Source: Sophora flavescens (lineage: Eukaryota > Streptophyta > Magnoliopsida > Fabales > Fabaceae). From it: 64,000 bases of DNA. Shown here in pieces: positions 1 to 9,549 of the stretch. The notes beneath the pieces were generated by a model that did not search any database, was not told the origin of the DNA, and saw nothing but the letters and a program-made list of their open reading frames with translations. The position numbers and the translations under genes were made by a program. Each line of letters begins with the position of its first letter. Position 1 is the first letter of the stretch. The stretch is from contig CM061070.1 in NCBI GenBank assembly GCA_030762895.1, positions 76,805,804-76,869,803 of the forward strand, in the 5' to 3' direction.

Positions 1-1607
1 TGACTGTCCCCACAGACCAACACGGGTCTTTTCAGCATGCTTTGTCCTCACTCACACACTTTTTAGGAAATTTTCCCAAGAGGTCACCCATTGTGAACAC
101 CTAATTTTGTCCGGATATTTTATCCTTTTAATTAATATTTACAAAATTAAAAATGTAAAATAAAAATAAAATAAAAATAATACATCTGAAAGTCAAAAAA
201 AAAAAAAAAAGAGAAAAAGGGAAAAAGAAGGTTTCTTGAGTCCTCTATGTCAGTGTGCAACGTCCAATGGCTCTTATCACCAATACCCTGCTTTTTCTTC
301 AACTTTGGTCATTCCCCCTCAACCTTCCTCTTAACCCAACATACTCCTAAGCCTTCTTGAATGAAGCAACACTCAGATGGGGGCTGCTCAAGAGCCAGTG
401 CCACTGTCAAAATCTCCCCCAAAGCTCAAGTAATCAATCTCCATTTTTAGTTAATTTTCAGAACTTGGGGAAAAGCATCTGCCTAGATCAGAGGAAGAAG
501 AAACATAAATGGGAATGGAAAGGGACCTGAGCATGGTAACCTCTGCAACACTCAAGCTTGCAAGGTCCCAATGACATCGAGAAGAGTTCATCTTCTTTTA
601 TAAAAGAGGACCCAACAGAGACAACAAAGGAGGAGCACCCAGAGAGAAAAATCTGAAAGAGGGGAGCACGCAAAAAAATTTTAAAATTCTGAAGAGAGGA
701 GAAAAAGAAAAATCACCCAGAGTCCCTCTCTTCCCTACATCATTTTCATCCTCTCGTGCTTCTCCTGCAACATCCCAGCAACAACAAGAACAAAAAAAAA
801 AACAGAAAAAGCCCCACCCACACCACTCTTCTTCTTCCTCTCACCATAAGACTCTTCTTCTCCTCCTTCATCTTCCCACAACTCAGCCCATCTCCTTCTC
901 CCTCCTCCTACACCAGCCGCGCAGCCCGGGTTCCTGTCCAGTCGCACCGCGCCGCGCCGCCGCCAGCCTCTGCCTCGGACCGTCGTGACAGCGTCCTCCG
1001 GAGTCACCCAGAACCGCCGCGCGTCACGACCATGAACAGCCGCCGCTGCTAGCCCGTAACCACCACGCCAGATCTGCTCTCTCCACATTCCTCCATCCGT
1101 TCATCGGCAAGCTCCACCCAGATCCTCTCATCCCGCCGCGAATCCGACCAGACCACCTCCTCTACCGAGCGTCGCGCCTCTGTCAGCCACGAGGTTCAGA
1201 TCTGGACCGCCGTCGTAACCGCATCTTGCCTTCAACACGGCCACGATCTTGGACAAAAGCTACCACTCCCAGCCGCTGCTCTCTCTCCGGCGTCCGTACA
1301 GCAGTTGAAAGAAGAAGAGAGGAGAGGAGCAACTCATAAATCAAAAGCAGTAAAGGAAGTTTAAGTTTTCTGGTAAGGTTTGTTTTTTTCATGGCAGGCG
1401 TAATATATTTGGCAACCTTTAGTTGGGGACAGTGTCTTTATGTGCAGGCAAGGCTCCAGTGGCATTAAATGACTTGCCATCAAAATCTTTACTTCCACAG
1501 TTGGTTTTGCATCCTATGTCACGTTAGTTTTTTTGTATTAAATAAAATTAAGAGTTAAGGATTTCAAAGAGAAAAAAAAAAAAACAAAAGTCGTAAGAAA
1601 AAAGAGA

Positions 1608-1926
1608 ATCTTTTGAGTTCATGCAACAATCTACAATGTTGATGTATGATTTTTCATCTTCAAGTATTGTATGAATTGTAAGGGTTCATCGTATAGCTTT
1701 GCTATCTTTAACCCTGTGCAAGAGTGAATCCCCGTTAAAAAATATTAAATGTTTTTAATTGATACTTTTAATCAATTTTACCCAATTTCATTTTATAAAA
1801 AAAATATCTTTTGAATTCACGCAACAATCTACAATGTTGATGTATGATTTTTCATCCTCAAGTGTTGTATGAATTGTAAGGGTTCATCGTATAGCTTTGC
1901 TATATTTGATTCTGTGCAAAGGTGAA
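1608..1926 (+). repeat. Direct repeat inside the solo LTR, period about 198 bp
   Basis: A block of about 120 bp starting at 1608 is repeated from 1806 with few changes. Both copies contain CAACAATCTACAATGTTGAT and GGGTTCATCGTATAGCTTTG. The spacer between them is A/T rich. Confidence 0.85.
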
Positions 1927-2123
1927 TTTATTCTGAAATAAAATCCTTTTAAAAAAAATAAAAAATAAAAAAAATCAAAATCTTTATCAAAATTAAAATC
2001 AACCAATCAATCAAATCTTTTCAAGAGAACTACGTGGCTTTGAGTTTCCCATCGCACCCGGGAATACGTAGGAGCAAGATAAATCATCTTGTCGAGCCAA
2101 AACTAAATTTTTCCATTTTTGTA

Positions 2124-2431
2124 TCTCCTTTTTATGTTAAAATAATTAATCAAAAAATTAAACTTTTCTATTTTTAGGGATGCTCTATGGACACGGTGCC
2201 ATGTTCAGTCCCTTAGATTTGAGGTTGCCCTGTGGACTCATGTGCCACGTTCAACCTCATTTAATTTTTTTTTTTGCATCCCCTTTTTATGTTAAAATAA
2301 TTAATCAAAAAGTTAAACTTTTCCTTTTTAGGGATGTTCTATGGACACGGTGCCATGCTCAGTCCCTTAGATTTGAGGTTGCCCTGTGGACTCATGTGCC
2401 ATGTTCAACCTCATTTAATTTTTATAAACAA
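2124..2431 (+). repeat. Tandem duplication inside the solo LTR, period about 154 bp
   Basis: Two adjacent copies share TATGTTAAAATAATTAATCA and CCCTTAGATTTGAGGTTGCC, at about 2124-2277 and 2278-2431. The copies are almost identical, so the duplication is younger than most of the LTR's mutations. Confidence 0.85.
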
Positions 2432-2769
2432 TAAATTTAAAAATATTAAAAACTAATAAAAATCTAAAATATTTAAAATTAAAAATAACACTTTCTTGTA
2501 AATAATTTTTGGGTAAAATAAATATTTAAAAGGTTATTAAAATGTTTTTTTGCACAATTAACTTGAGGTACCATTTTTTAAACGGGCGATGTGGGGTGCT
2601 AATACCTTCCCTACTCGTAACCGACTCCCGGATTCATATCTCTCTTTTTCTAAGACCAGTTTACCTTTAAATAATTGGGTTTTCTAAGATTTTCCCAATA
2701 AAAATTTTAGTGGCGACTCCTCTGTCTTTTTATCCCTTTTCGCGCCTCCCGGACGGGACGGTCGCGACA

Positions 2770-2880
2770 CCCATCCCATAATTGCTCCAAGTCAAGCACG
2801 CTTAACTGTGGAGTTCTTAAGTGATGGGCTACCGAAAAGAAGATGCATCTTGTTAGTATAGGTAGTACCAATCAATTCAT
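2770..2880 (-). ncRNA. 5S rRNA-like domain of the Cassandra LTR, split in box C
   Basis: On the minus strand the segment contains AACTCCACAGTTAAGCGTGC, close to the plant 5S box A region, followed by TTATGGGATGGG, which enters box C. The rest of box C (GTGACCTCTTGGGAA) lies at 86-71, beyond an insertion. Several positions differ from functional plant 5S, including the box A flank and the intermediate element, so it is a retroelement-borne derivative and not a ribosomal gene. The insertion separates the two halves of the RNA polymerase III internal promoter. Confidence 0.75.
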
Positions 2881-3059
2881 ATAAGCCTTCCTCAACTGTA
2901 TAGTCACATACCTACATAGTCTCAGGATCCCTCTCATTCGGGTGTGTAATCGGTTCATTCATGTGTCATACGCCTAAAAGCCTGCCAGGAGCTACACCTT
3001 GTCCCTACCTTCTTGCACCGGTGACCACTCCCCGCCCTCGTCGACACCAAGATGTTACA

Positions 3060-4392
3060 AAGTCCAACAGCAAAGTGTGGAGCAAAGTGAAGGAGATTCA
3101 AGGAATTGAGATTTTTTTTAAAAAAATATAATAATAAATAATTTAAAAAACATTATTTGAGTAAATAGTTGACACATGGCAGCTACACCTAAACAAGTGT
3201 TTGTAGATAGGATTTTGCCGTCAGTGACTTGACAGTAGAAGAATGGAAAGACCAATTTTGTCACATCTGAAAAGTTGGAGGACTAAATGTGTTCAAAAAA
3301 AATTAGGGGGAACAAAATCGTACATTTAAAAAAATAGAGGGACTAAAAGTGCAATTAATTCTTGAATATATATGGCACATGACAAAAGATTTTAAGGGAT
3401 CAAAACAAATAATTAAGGGATACTAATGTACATAAATACGTTGAGACAATTCTCAACTTTCATTAGCTTTTAAGTTTAATAAACTACAATTTTATAAAAT
3501 GGATATAAAAAATAAAATAAAATAAAGCCAAATAAATTAGCACCTTCAACATTAAAAAAAAACGAAAAAAGAATAGTTTCAGCTCAAACTGAGTACTAAA
3601 AATTCTATATATAGGTTTTATAGTTAGCCAGTAAAAAATTTCATCCAACCCCAAGGCACACAAAATTTCAGCATGGTGAAGAACATGCGATATAAAACTC
3701 AACCCTCGGAAGTAACTGAACCATATTTTTTAATTCAAACATTCATATTTATACTATAAACATACTAAACAACTATATTAACACACAGATCTTCCTGGCA
3801 CACAGGTTCCTAAATAAAACTCTGAGAATTCAAAATTGCATAAGAAAGACAATAAAAAATATTCACGAATTTGTAAAATTATGAGAAAACAGTTTAATGT
3901 TCAACTTTTTAAAATCACCAAACCTCCGCTAATTTGGTGAAGTCATTGCTTCAACGTTGTCCAAGGTGTGCATGTTGTTTTTACTAATACACCCCAACCT
4001 CAGAAAAGGATTGAGAGAGCCTTCCCCTACGTTTCTTGTGCCTTTGGTTGATTTGTAGCCTTCAATCAAAGAGTCTTGCTTTTAAACTGTTAGAAAAATA
4101 GGAGAAATAGAGTAATAGGAAAAATCGATAGTTGTACCATGGTCAAATCACTGTCTTAAAATCAAGATTCCAGGACCTAAAGTGCAATCGGCCAGTCTGT
4201 CTAGCTCCCCAAGGTTAACACAACATACTCTTATACTTGTGCACTCAAGGTCAAGAATAGTGAAGCACACAAAATTTAATTGTCCAGTTACTATCTATAA
4301 TTATTTTTTTATCTCTATCTCTAATATACCCACACCAGCCCTTATATATATATATATATATATATATTCATCAACAAACATTAAGCTTCTAA
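3060..4392. other. A/T-rich spacer, no gene seen
   Basis: I see no conserved coding segment here. The stretch at about 3270-3345 carries phrases such as GGACTAAATGTG and GAGGGACTAAAAGTGC, typical of short, old repetitive elements in plants. I could not find its ends. A (TA)n microsatellite occupies about 4343-4368. Confidence 0.5.
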
Positions 4393-4749
4393 GACCCCGT
4401 TTGGATGAGCTTATTTTTTTAGAAAAAACAATTATTTCTAAAATAAAGTGCTTTTACGAAAAATATGAGCATTTGGATGAGCTTTTAAAAAAAGTAAAAG
4501 CAGTGAAAAAAGCACATTTGGTGCTTTTTTGAGAAGCTACATTTTTTAGCTTCTAAAAAAAACAGATGTACTAGTAAAGAGATAGTGATGATGGATCCTT
4601 ATTTATTGGACAATAATATCCCTGCAACAAATCTCATAAAAGCCCATTTTTTAAAAGTTCATCCAAACGCGTTTCTTCTTCTAATAATAGCTTATGCTTC
4701 TACTTCTTTATCATAGAAGCATTTTTTAAAAGATCATCCAAACGGGCCC
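4393..4749. mobile_element. Tourist-like (PIF/Harbinger) MITE
   Basis: The 357-bp element has inverted ends. The left end reads GACCCCGTTTGGATGAGCTT and the right end, reverse-complemented, GGGCCCGTTTGGATGATCTT. It is flanked by the 3-bp direct repeat TAA (4390-4392 and 4750-4752), the target preference of PIF/Harbinger transposases. There is no coding capacity. It would need a transposase supplied by another element. Confidence 0.8.
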
Positions 4750-4752
4750 TAA

Positions 4753-5100
4753 AACCCATTTCATTGAAGCCACACACAGAACATCCAAATAAATGGCTAT
4801 TATAAAGGCCAAAAACATTGAACTTGAATCAAGAATAGATTATCAAATTGGAAAGGGTCTATGTTGTCCATAATGGGTAGAGTCCAGTTGGTTAAGGCAT
4901 ACTCTCAACATGGATGCCCATACATCCCCGGTCTCAAAGCCACAGTTTAAAGGCATTACCACGGTGTTAACCCTCAACTCAGCCATACAGATAAATATTG
5001 ATCAACATCAACCAGTCATCAATTCTCAGATACATTCATATAAGCATGTTGAACATATCAAAGATCATGTATCATCATGTATCAATCAAGCAGCACAATA
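4753..5100. other. Spacer with weak tRNA-like motif, no gene
   Basis: No coding segment is visible. At 4876-4900 the phrase GTCCAGTTGGTTAAGGC resembles a tRNA box A, but no good box B follows at the right distance. It could be the head of an old SINE or chance. Confidence 0.3.
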
Positions 5101-6172
5101 GCATGTAATCCAAACAGTCTCAATCAGCATAAAATTGCTAACCTAGGGTTTCAGGCTTGCAGTCGATAAACCTACAACTACTAAACCCAAGACAACATTA
5201 AAATATTATTTTATTAGGGTTTAGCCATTGTCGATTATTTGACAATCCTAGTAGGGTCTGGGGAACCCTACACACATCCATATATAATTATTTTCTATGC
5301 TTGCCTTCCCAAACATTGTCGATTACTTTCTCCCCACCATGGCTATTCTCATACGCCTCCTAGACGTCTCGAAGCACGTGTTCCTCTCATTCTAGCTCGC
5401 TGCCACGTACACTCCGGGTATCCTTGGAGCTCCGACATTTGTCCTAACACATGGACAGAGTCCCGACAATGTCATAAACCTTAATCTTGCAACAGTTTTC
5501 CAAACAGAGCTAGAATCGAAGCAAGAATCGAAAAAGAAGAAAATGATAATGTCGACGTTTTTGACGTGTTAGGGATTCCGATATTACCTCGGTCATATCG
5601 AAGAGTCGATCCTTGATGTACTCACTTACCACCCGATCACAATGGTGTAGTCGGAATCGCGATCGGACGGATGGATTTTCCTCGGCGACGATTTCTCTCT
5701 CTAACCCTCTTCCCTCTAACCTCTGCTATGTCTTCGAAATATATGAAAATTCTCCCAAGTTTCACATAATAAAATAACCAAGGGGGTTACTGCCAGCTGA
5801 GAATGTTCAAGCTGGGGATCCCCATGCTTAAGCGCTGGGTCTTCCCACGCTTGATCGTGGACCCTTGCATCGCCGCATCTTCGCCATGCGTCAAAATTCG
5901 CCGAGTGTCAAAAGTCAGCAGCACATAACGCTAAAGCACCGAGTACCCAACCCTTAAGCGTGCCCACGCTTGAACGTCGGGTCTTCCAGCGTTTGGGCGT
6001 GGCACGTGCTGTCGTTTTCCGCCTTTCGCGCGTTTCGTTGCGTTCTGAGCTCGTTTGAAGTCGGTTTGACCTCAAATTTGAAACATAAGCGTTAACATCC
6101 AAGGAATAAGACTAAGCCTTTAAACATGCCTAATACCTTCTTAAACAAGAATCGATAAAATGGGACGTTACA
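5100..6172 (-). mobile_element. Gypsy-type (Tekay/Del-like) LTR, minus strand, far end unclear
   Basis: Read on the minus strand, the LTR opens at 6172 with TGTAACGTCCCA, the usual start of chromoviral Gypsy LTRs. It continues through a GC-rich section (about 5800-6060) with repeated CTTGAACGTCGGGTCTTCC-like phrases. I could not locate the opposite terminus or a target-site duplication, so the 5100 boundary is approximate. No pol domain is present. Confidence 0.5.
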
Positions 6173-6180
6173 ATCTGCAT

Positions 6181-6549
6181 TTAATAAGAAGGAAGCAATG
6201 AAAGAACCGAACTAGTAAGGGCCAATCTCCCTGTTTTATCAAGAAATCTATGCTTCCAAGAAGCCAACTGGAATTGCATCTTCTCAATGATAAAATCAAA
6301 ATCAGCCTTTTTAACTCTCCCTTTAAAAATAGGGAAGCCCAAATACCTATCTAGAGTGGTGGTACAACAAATTCCTGTAATACCAGAGAATTTATCAACC
6401 TTAGATCTCGTCACACCTGTAGAGTAGAAGGCTCTACCTCTCTAGACTTAGATAAATTAACCTTTAATCTAGAAACCTTGCTAAAATTGTCAAACATATT
6501 AGCGATTAGTCTTGCTTGGGAAGTGTTTGCTTTTGTGAAAGGAGAACAT
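6181..6549 (-). pseudogene. L1-type LINE reverse transcriptase fragment
   Basis: The minus-strand translation contains the plant L1 signature FSKVSRLKVNLSKS at the upstream end. It is followed, after a frame break near 6415, by YLGFPIFKGRVKKADFDF and LASWKHRFLDKTGRLALTS. These phrases belong to the end of the reverse transcriptase palm and the thumb. The fragment is cut on both sides, at 6172-6180 and at 6550, by LTR termini that point toward it. It is therefore an old LINE copy broken by later LTR insertions. No endonuclease or complete catalytic YXDD is present. Confidence 0.8.
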
Positions 6550-6552
6550 TGT

Positions 6553-8110
6553 AACACCCCTTTGGGCATTACGTCCTAATCACATGTAGAAATAAATAAA
6601 AGGAAAGCTTACAGATTGCTTTCGGAAAAACTTCTATAATTTTCAAAAGTCTGAAAATATGAGAGTAAAAGTTTTGGGGAGTACTTAAAATAGTGCACAC
6701 AACACAAATAGTATAATCATACCAAGTTTAATAATCCTCAACAACTAGATTTATTTATAAATCCAAAACACTTCAACATATGAACTTTCATGGAATAATC
6801 TTTCGTACTAAAATTTATAAAATCATTACAAGGCTCTTCAAGACCACCTATAATAACTTCTTTAAAACATCCGTCCTAAAGGAAACAGCCTAAGTGGGTC
6901 GTACTAAAAGACAACTCTTCGGGAAGAATTCCATAGTTCTCGCCATAGAATTTTCACCAACCTCTTCAAGGATTGAGAGTAATATCCTTAAGTGAGGTTA
7001 GGAACTTCTCTGCACCACTTGCCCTCATATCGCAGCAAAAGACCAAGGAAAACCTGATATATTGTAAGGGTGAGATACCAATATATGGATGAATTATGAC
7101 GACTGCATGTCCAAACACGGAACAACAGGTGCAGATAAATATTCATAATAAACATATAAATGCTCACAAATAATCATATAAACCAACAATCACACACCTC
7201 AAGTCTCCAATAAAAAAAAATAGTCTTAGTTTCCTTTGAACATATTCTACCACTCCAAAATTATATCATATCATAATCATACATTTCAATCTTAAAGAGC
7301 ATAATTGCACTCCTTCATGCAACTATAACCAAAAAGGAATCACCTCTTTTTGAATCATCTAAAACCATAAATCTTGAACTTCTCTAACAACTTAGTTTTA
7401 CTTAAGAACTCCTCTTTACTGCTCATGTTCAGCTTAGGGGAACTACTATAGACATTTCTCTATAAATCTTCAAACTCATAAAATCAATTTTTAACCATGG
7501 ATATTGATCATTACCCTAGATTCCTATAACAGTATTCTGCCTTGATCAACATTTAAGTTATATATAATAATTACCTCACTTGCTGTTATTGTTCTTAAAG
7601 ATTGACATCTTATTAGCCACAACTATACCTCAACAGGACTTTCGTCACTTCTTGTCCATCCAGCTAAAAGATGATCGTAGCCAAATACTACCCTTACTCC
7701 CAAACCAACATTCGAAGAATCACATTATTTCTATCGCTCATTCACTCGAGTTGAGAGTGGTCCGTCAAAGTCAATCTCAACTTGGTCTTCAACACTCAGA
7801 GCAGATTTTCTCTACAACATAGGTAAACTTCGGGTCTTCACTTTGAAATGAAATGAAATTTGAAGGTATTCCATGGAGTCTGGTCAGTCACCTGATACCC
7901 ATGTCAGTTGGTTTGTCCACTGCATAGTGGATTTTGATAGGTAAGAAGGAAGTTAACTTCGTCAGCTTGTCCACGGTGACTCGAAACAAGGTGAACCTAT
8001 TAGCAGTCTTTCAGTAAACTCATAATGAAATCTCAACACTAACTTCTTAACAAGGAATGTTTCAAGCATCAAGTTATCTCTCTTTCACTGTATTCGAATA
8101 ACTTTGACAT
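6553..8110 (-). mobile_element. Decayed Del/Tekay Gypsy element, 3' part with LTR
   Basis: On the minus strand a degraded integrase (about 8060-7660) is followed by sequence typical of this family's LTR, including ATTGGTATCTCACCC. It ends at 6553 with AAAGGGGTGTTACA, a usual Tekay/Del LTR terminus. The element lacks gag and reverse transcriptase in this window. Orientation rests on the integrase reading on minus and the LTR end lying on its 3' side. Confidence 0.6.
7660..8060 (-). pseudogene. Gypsy integrase core remnant
   Basis: Minus-strand reading, with several frame changes, gives VTVDKLTKLTSFLPIKIHYA, then RLHGIPSNFIS, then a stretch aligning with the conserved GTKLRLSTAxHPQTDGQSER region (here LKTKLRLTLTDHSQLE). 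This is the rve core of a chromoviral integrase. Stops and shifts throughout make it non-functional. A plus-strand reading frame at 7580-7822 is a shadow of it. Confidence 0.7.
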
Positions 8111-8564
8111 CTTGGTGTGAATCAGATACCCATCCTCATGACTCATGGGATGGTAACATGTCAATGATGTTATACTCAATGACTTAGAGATTTTGATATA
8201 TGACAAATACAACTTAGTATGTATACAAGTGTTTTAGTGTCAAATTGCAAAGACAGGTATCAAGCAGTAATCAAGAAGTTCAGTGAGCAATTAAAAGAGA
8301 ATATTCAAGGAAGAACTTGAAGAAATTAAAAGAGCTACATGGAGGAATCAAAGAGCAAAGACGGAGATCAAAGAATCATCAAGACACAAGCTTAACGGAG
8401 AATTTTAGAGTTAAGTCTTAGATGATTTGTAAGAGAAAGAAATCTCTTAGTCACAAAATAGCTCAATTAAGAAGATGCATGAAGAAAATCAATTTTCATA
8501 ACCTACATTAAAAGGAATAAGTTTTTGTTAATGAAAATGATTTTTGCAAATAAGAAGTGCTCGT

Positions 8565-8768
8565 CAAAGCACTCGTCCAACATCAAGTAATACAAGCGCT
8601 CGTCCAAACACAAATGATAAAAGCCCTATTCCAAAACTAAAGTGATACAATTGCTCGTCCACTGAAGTGATAGAAGCGCTCGTCCACTAAAATGACAGAA
8701 GCGCTCGTCCACTAAAATGACAGAAGCGCTCGTCCACTCAAGTCACAGAAGCGCTCGTCCACTCAAGT
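8565..8768 (+). repeat. 25-bp tandem repeat in the solo LTR
   Basis: Units of the form AGAAGCGCTCGTCCACTAAA plus five bases recur about six to seven times. The units are degenerate at the left and nearly identical at 8660-8765. A separate duplication of about 75 bp follows, and it contains the CACTA insertion site. Confidence 0.9.
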
Positions 8769-8914
8769 CTTTGGACTTGCTAAGTCCTTAATGAGAATCT
8801 TCGTCCAATGACGTGGCATATGGAGCTCGTCTACTAAGGTTACGCTCTTTGGACTTGCTAAGATCTTAATGAAAAGATCCGTCCAATGACGTGCACTACA
8901 AAAAAAAGGCCATT

Positions 8915-9390
8915 TAGCGACCAAAAATAGTGACCGAATATTTTGGTTGCCTTTTGCGACCGAAATAGCGACCGATTGCAGGATCTACATGAAACACTGG
9001 TTAGAGTTGATTCTGCGACCGAAATAGCGACCGAAATAGAGCGTAGCAGATACATCGGTCGCTACTTTGGTCGCTAAACAAAGGAAAGTAAAATTCAGAC
9101 ATGTATGAATTGTTAGCGACCGAAATGGCGACCGAATTAAATGCAACGGTCAAACTGTATTTAGATTAGCGACCAGGTTTAGAAATCATCGCTAAGTCTA
9201 TGAATTCACACTTTAAAATTTATTATATTTGCGACCGATATTAATTCGGTGACCCGCTAAATGGCGCGTTAAAAAAATAAAATTGCAGCGTGTTAGCGAC
9301 CGAAATTTAAATCGGGTCGCTAAAATTACAAATTCAAATTAAAACTAACCATATTAGCGACCGAATTAATTCGGTCGCTAAAATCAAATC
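8915..9390. repeat. Left subterminal repeats of the CACTA element
   Basis: More than ten copies of TAGCGACCGAA or its complement TTCGGTCGCTAA occur in both orientations. In En/Spm elements such subterminal motifs bind the TNPA-class protein and bring the ends together. Here this role is inferred from position and repetition. Confidence 0.85.
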
Positions 9391-9399
9391 CCTAAATTC

Positions 9400-9549
9400 G
9401 ACAGAACCTCCTTCTTCCTCATTTTTTTCCGTCGCATTTCTCTCTCCCACCCATCGCTTGTTTCTCTCTTCTACGGCGCACGCTCCGCCCCACCTCAACA
9501 CCCCAAGACACCTCCAGGTCACCACCATCATCTCCCCTCTGCTCGGGTA
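9400..9549 (+). promoter_or_regulatory. Probable 5' untranslated exon of the CACTA transposase gene
   Basis: Just inside the left subterminal repeats, a pyrimidine-rich, C-rich stretch ends with a good donor, GGGTAAGCTC, at about 9545. A T-rich region of about 3 kb without coding signal follows before the transposase begins. This layout (untranslated first exon plus long first intron) is inferred. No TATA box stands out. Confidence 0.4.

Larger units (their letters stand above)
92..2769 (+). mobile_element. Solo LTR of a Tat/Ogre-like Gypsy element (orientation inferred)
   Basis: The segment begins TGTGAACACC and ends GGTCGCGACA. It is flanked by the direct repeat CCCAT (87-91 and 2770-2774), a typical 5-bp target-site duplication. 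It contains no pol domain, so it reads as one long LTR left by recombination. The end motif GTGGCGACTCC, followed by the GC-rich end CGGGACGGTCGCGACA, resembles the long LTRs of Tat/Ogre Gypsy elements as I remember them. A GC-rich, proline- and alanine-coding stretch at about 880-1060 lies inside the LTR and is not a gene that I can support. Confidence 0.75.
1..3059 (-). mobile_element. Cassandra-type TRIM LTR, interrupted, cut by window start
   Basis: Read on the minus strand, the LTR starts at 3059 with TGTAACATC. It runs through a degenerate 5S rRNA segment (about 2880-2770) and resumes after an insertion at 91-1 with GTGACCTCTTGGGAAAATTT and then GTGTGAGTGAGGAC. A 5S-like segment inside an LTR is the hallmark of Cassandra terminal-repeat retrotransposons in miniature, which encode no protein. 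Without the 2678-bp insertion and its 5-bp duplication about 376 bp of LTR is visible, near the usual size for this family. The far end lies at or beyond base 1, so I cannot tell a solo LTR from a full element. Confidence 0.8.

Noticed and set aside
735..1392. Overlapping reading frames on both strands in the GC-rich part of the first LTR
   Set aside because: They are low-complexity Pro/Ala/Ser or Arg/Gly frames in an LTR, present on both strands at once, with no known domain. They reflect composition.
2180..2434. 84-codon open frame
   Set aside because: It is created by a tandem duplication in the LTR, and its peptide is the same repeat twice.
1..3059. Functional 5S rRNA gene
   Set aside because: The segment is diverged, lies in an LTR of a Cassandra element and is interrupted in box C.
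7580..7822. Plus-strand frame of 80 codons
   Set aside because: Shadow of the Gypsy integrase remnant on the minus strand.
8565..8768. CRISPR-like array
   Set aside because: The units are directly adjacent tandem repeats without spacers, inside a plant LTR.
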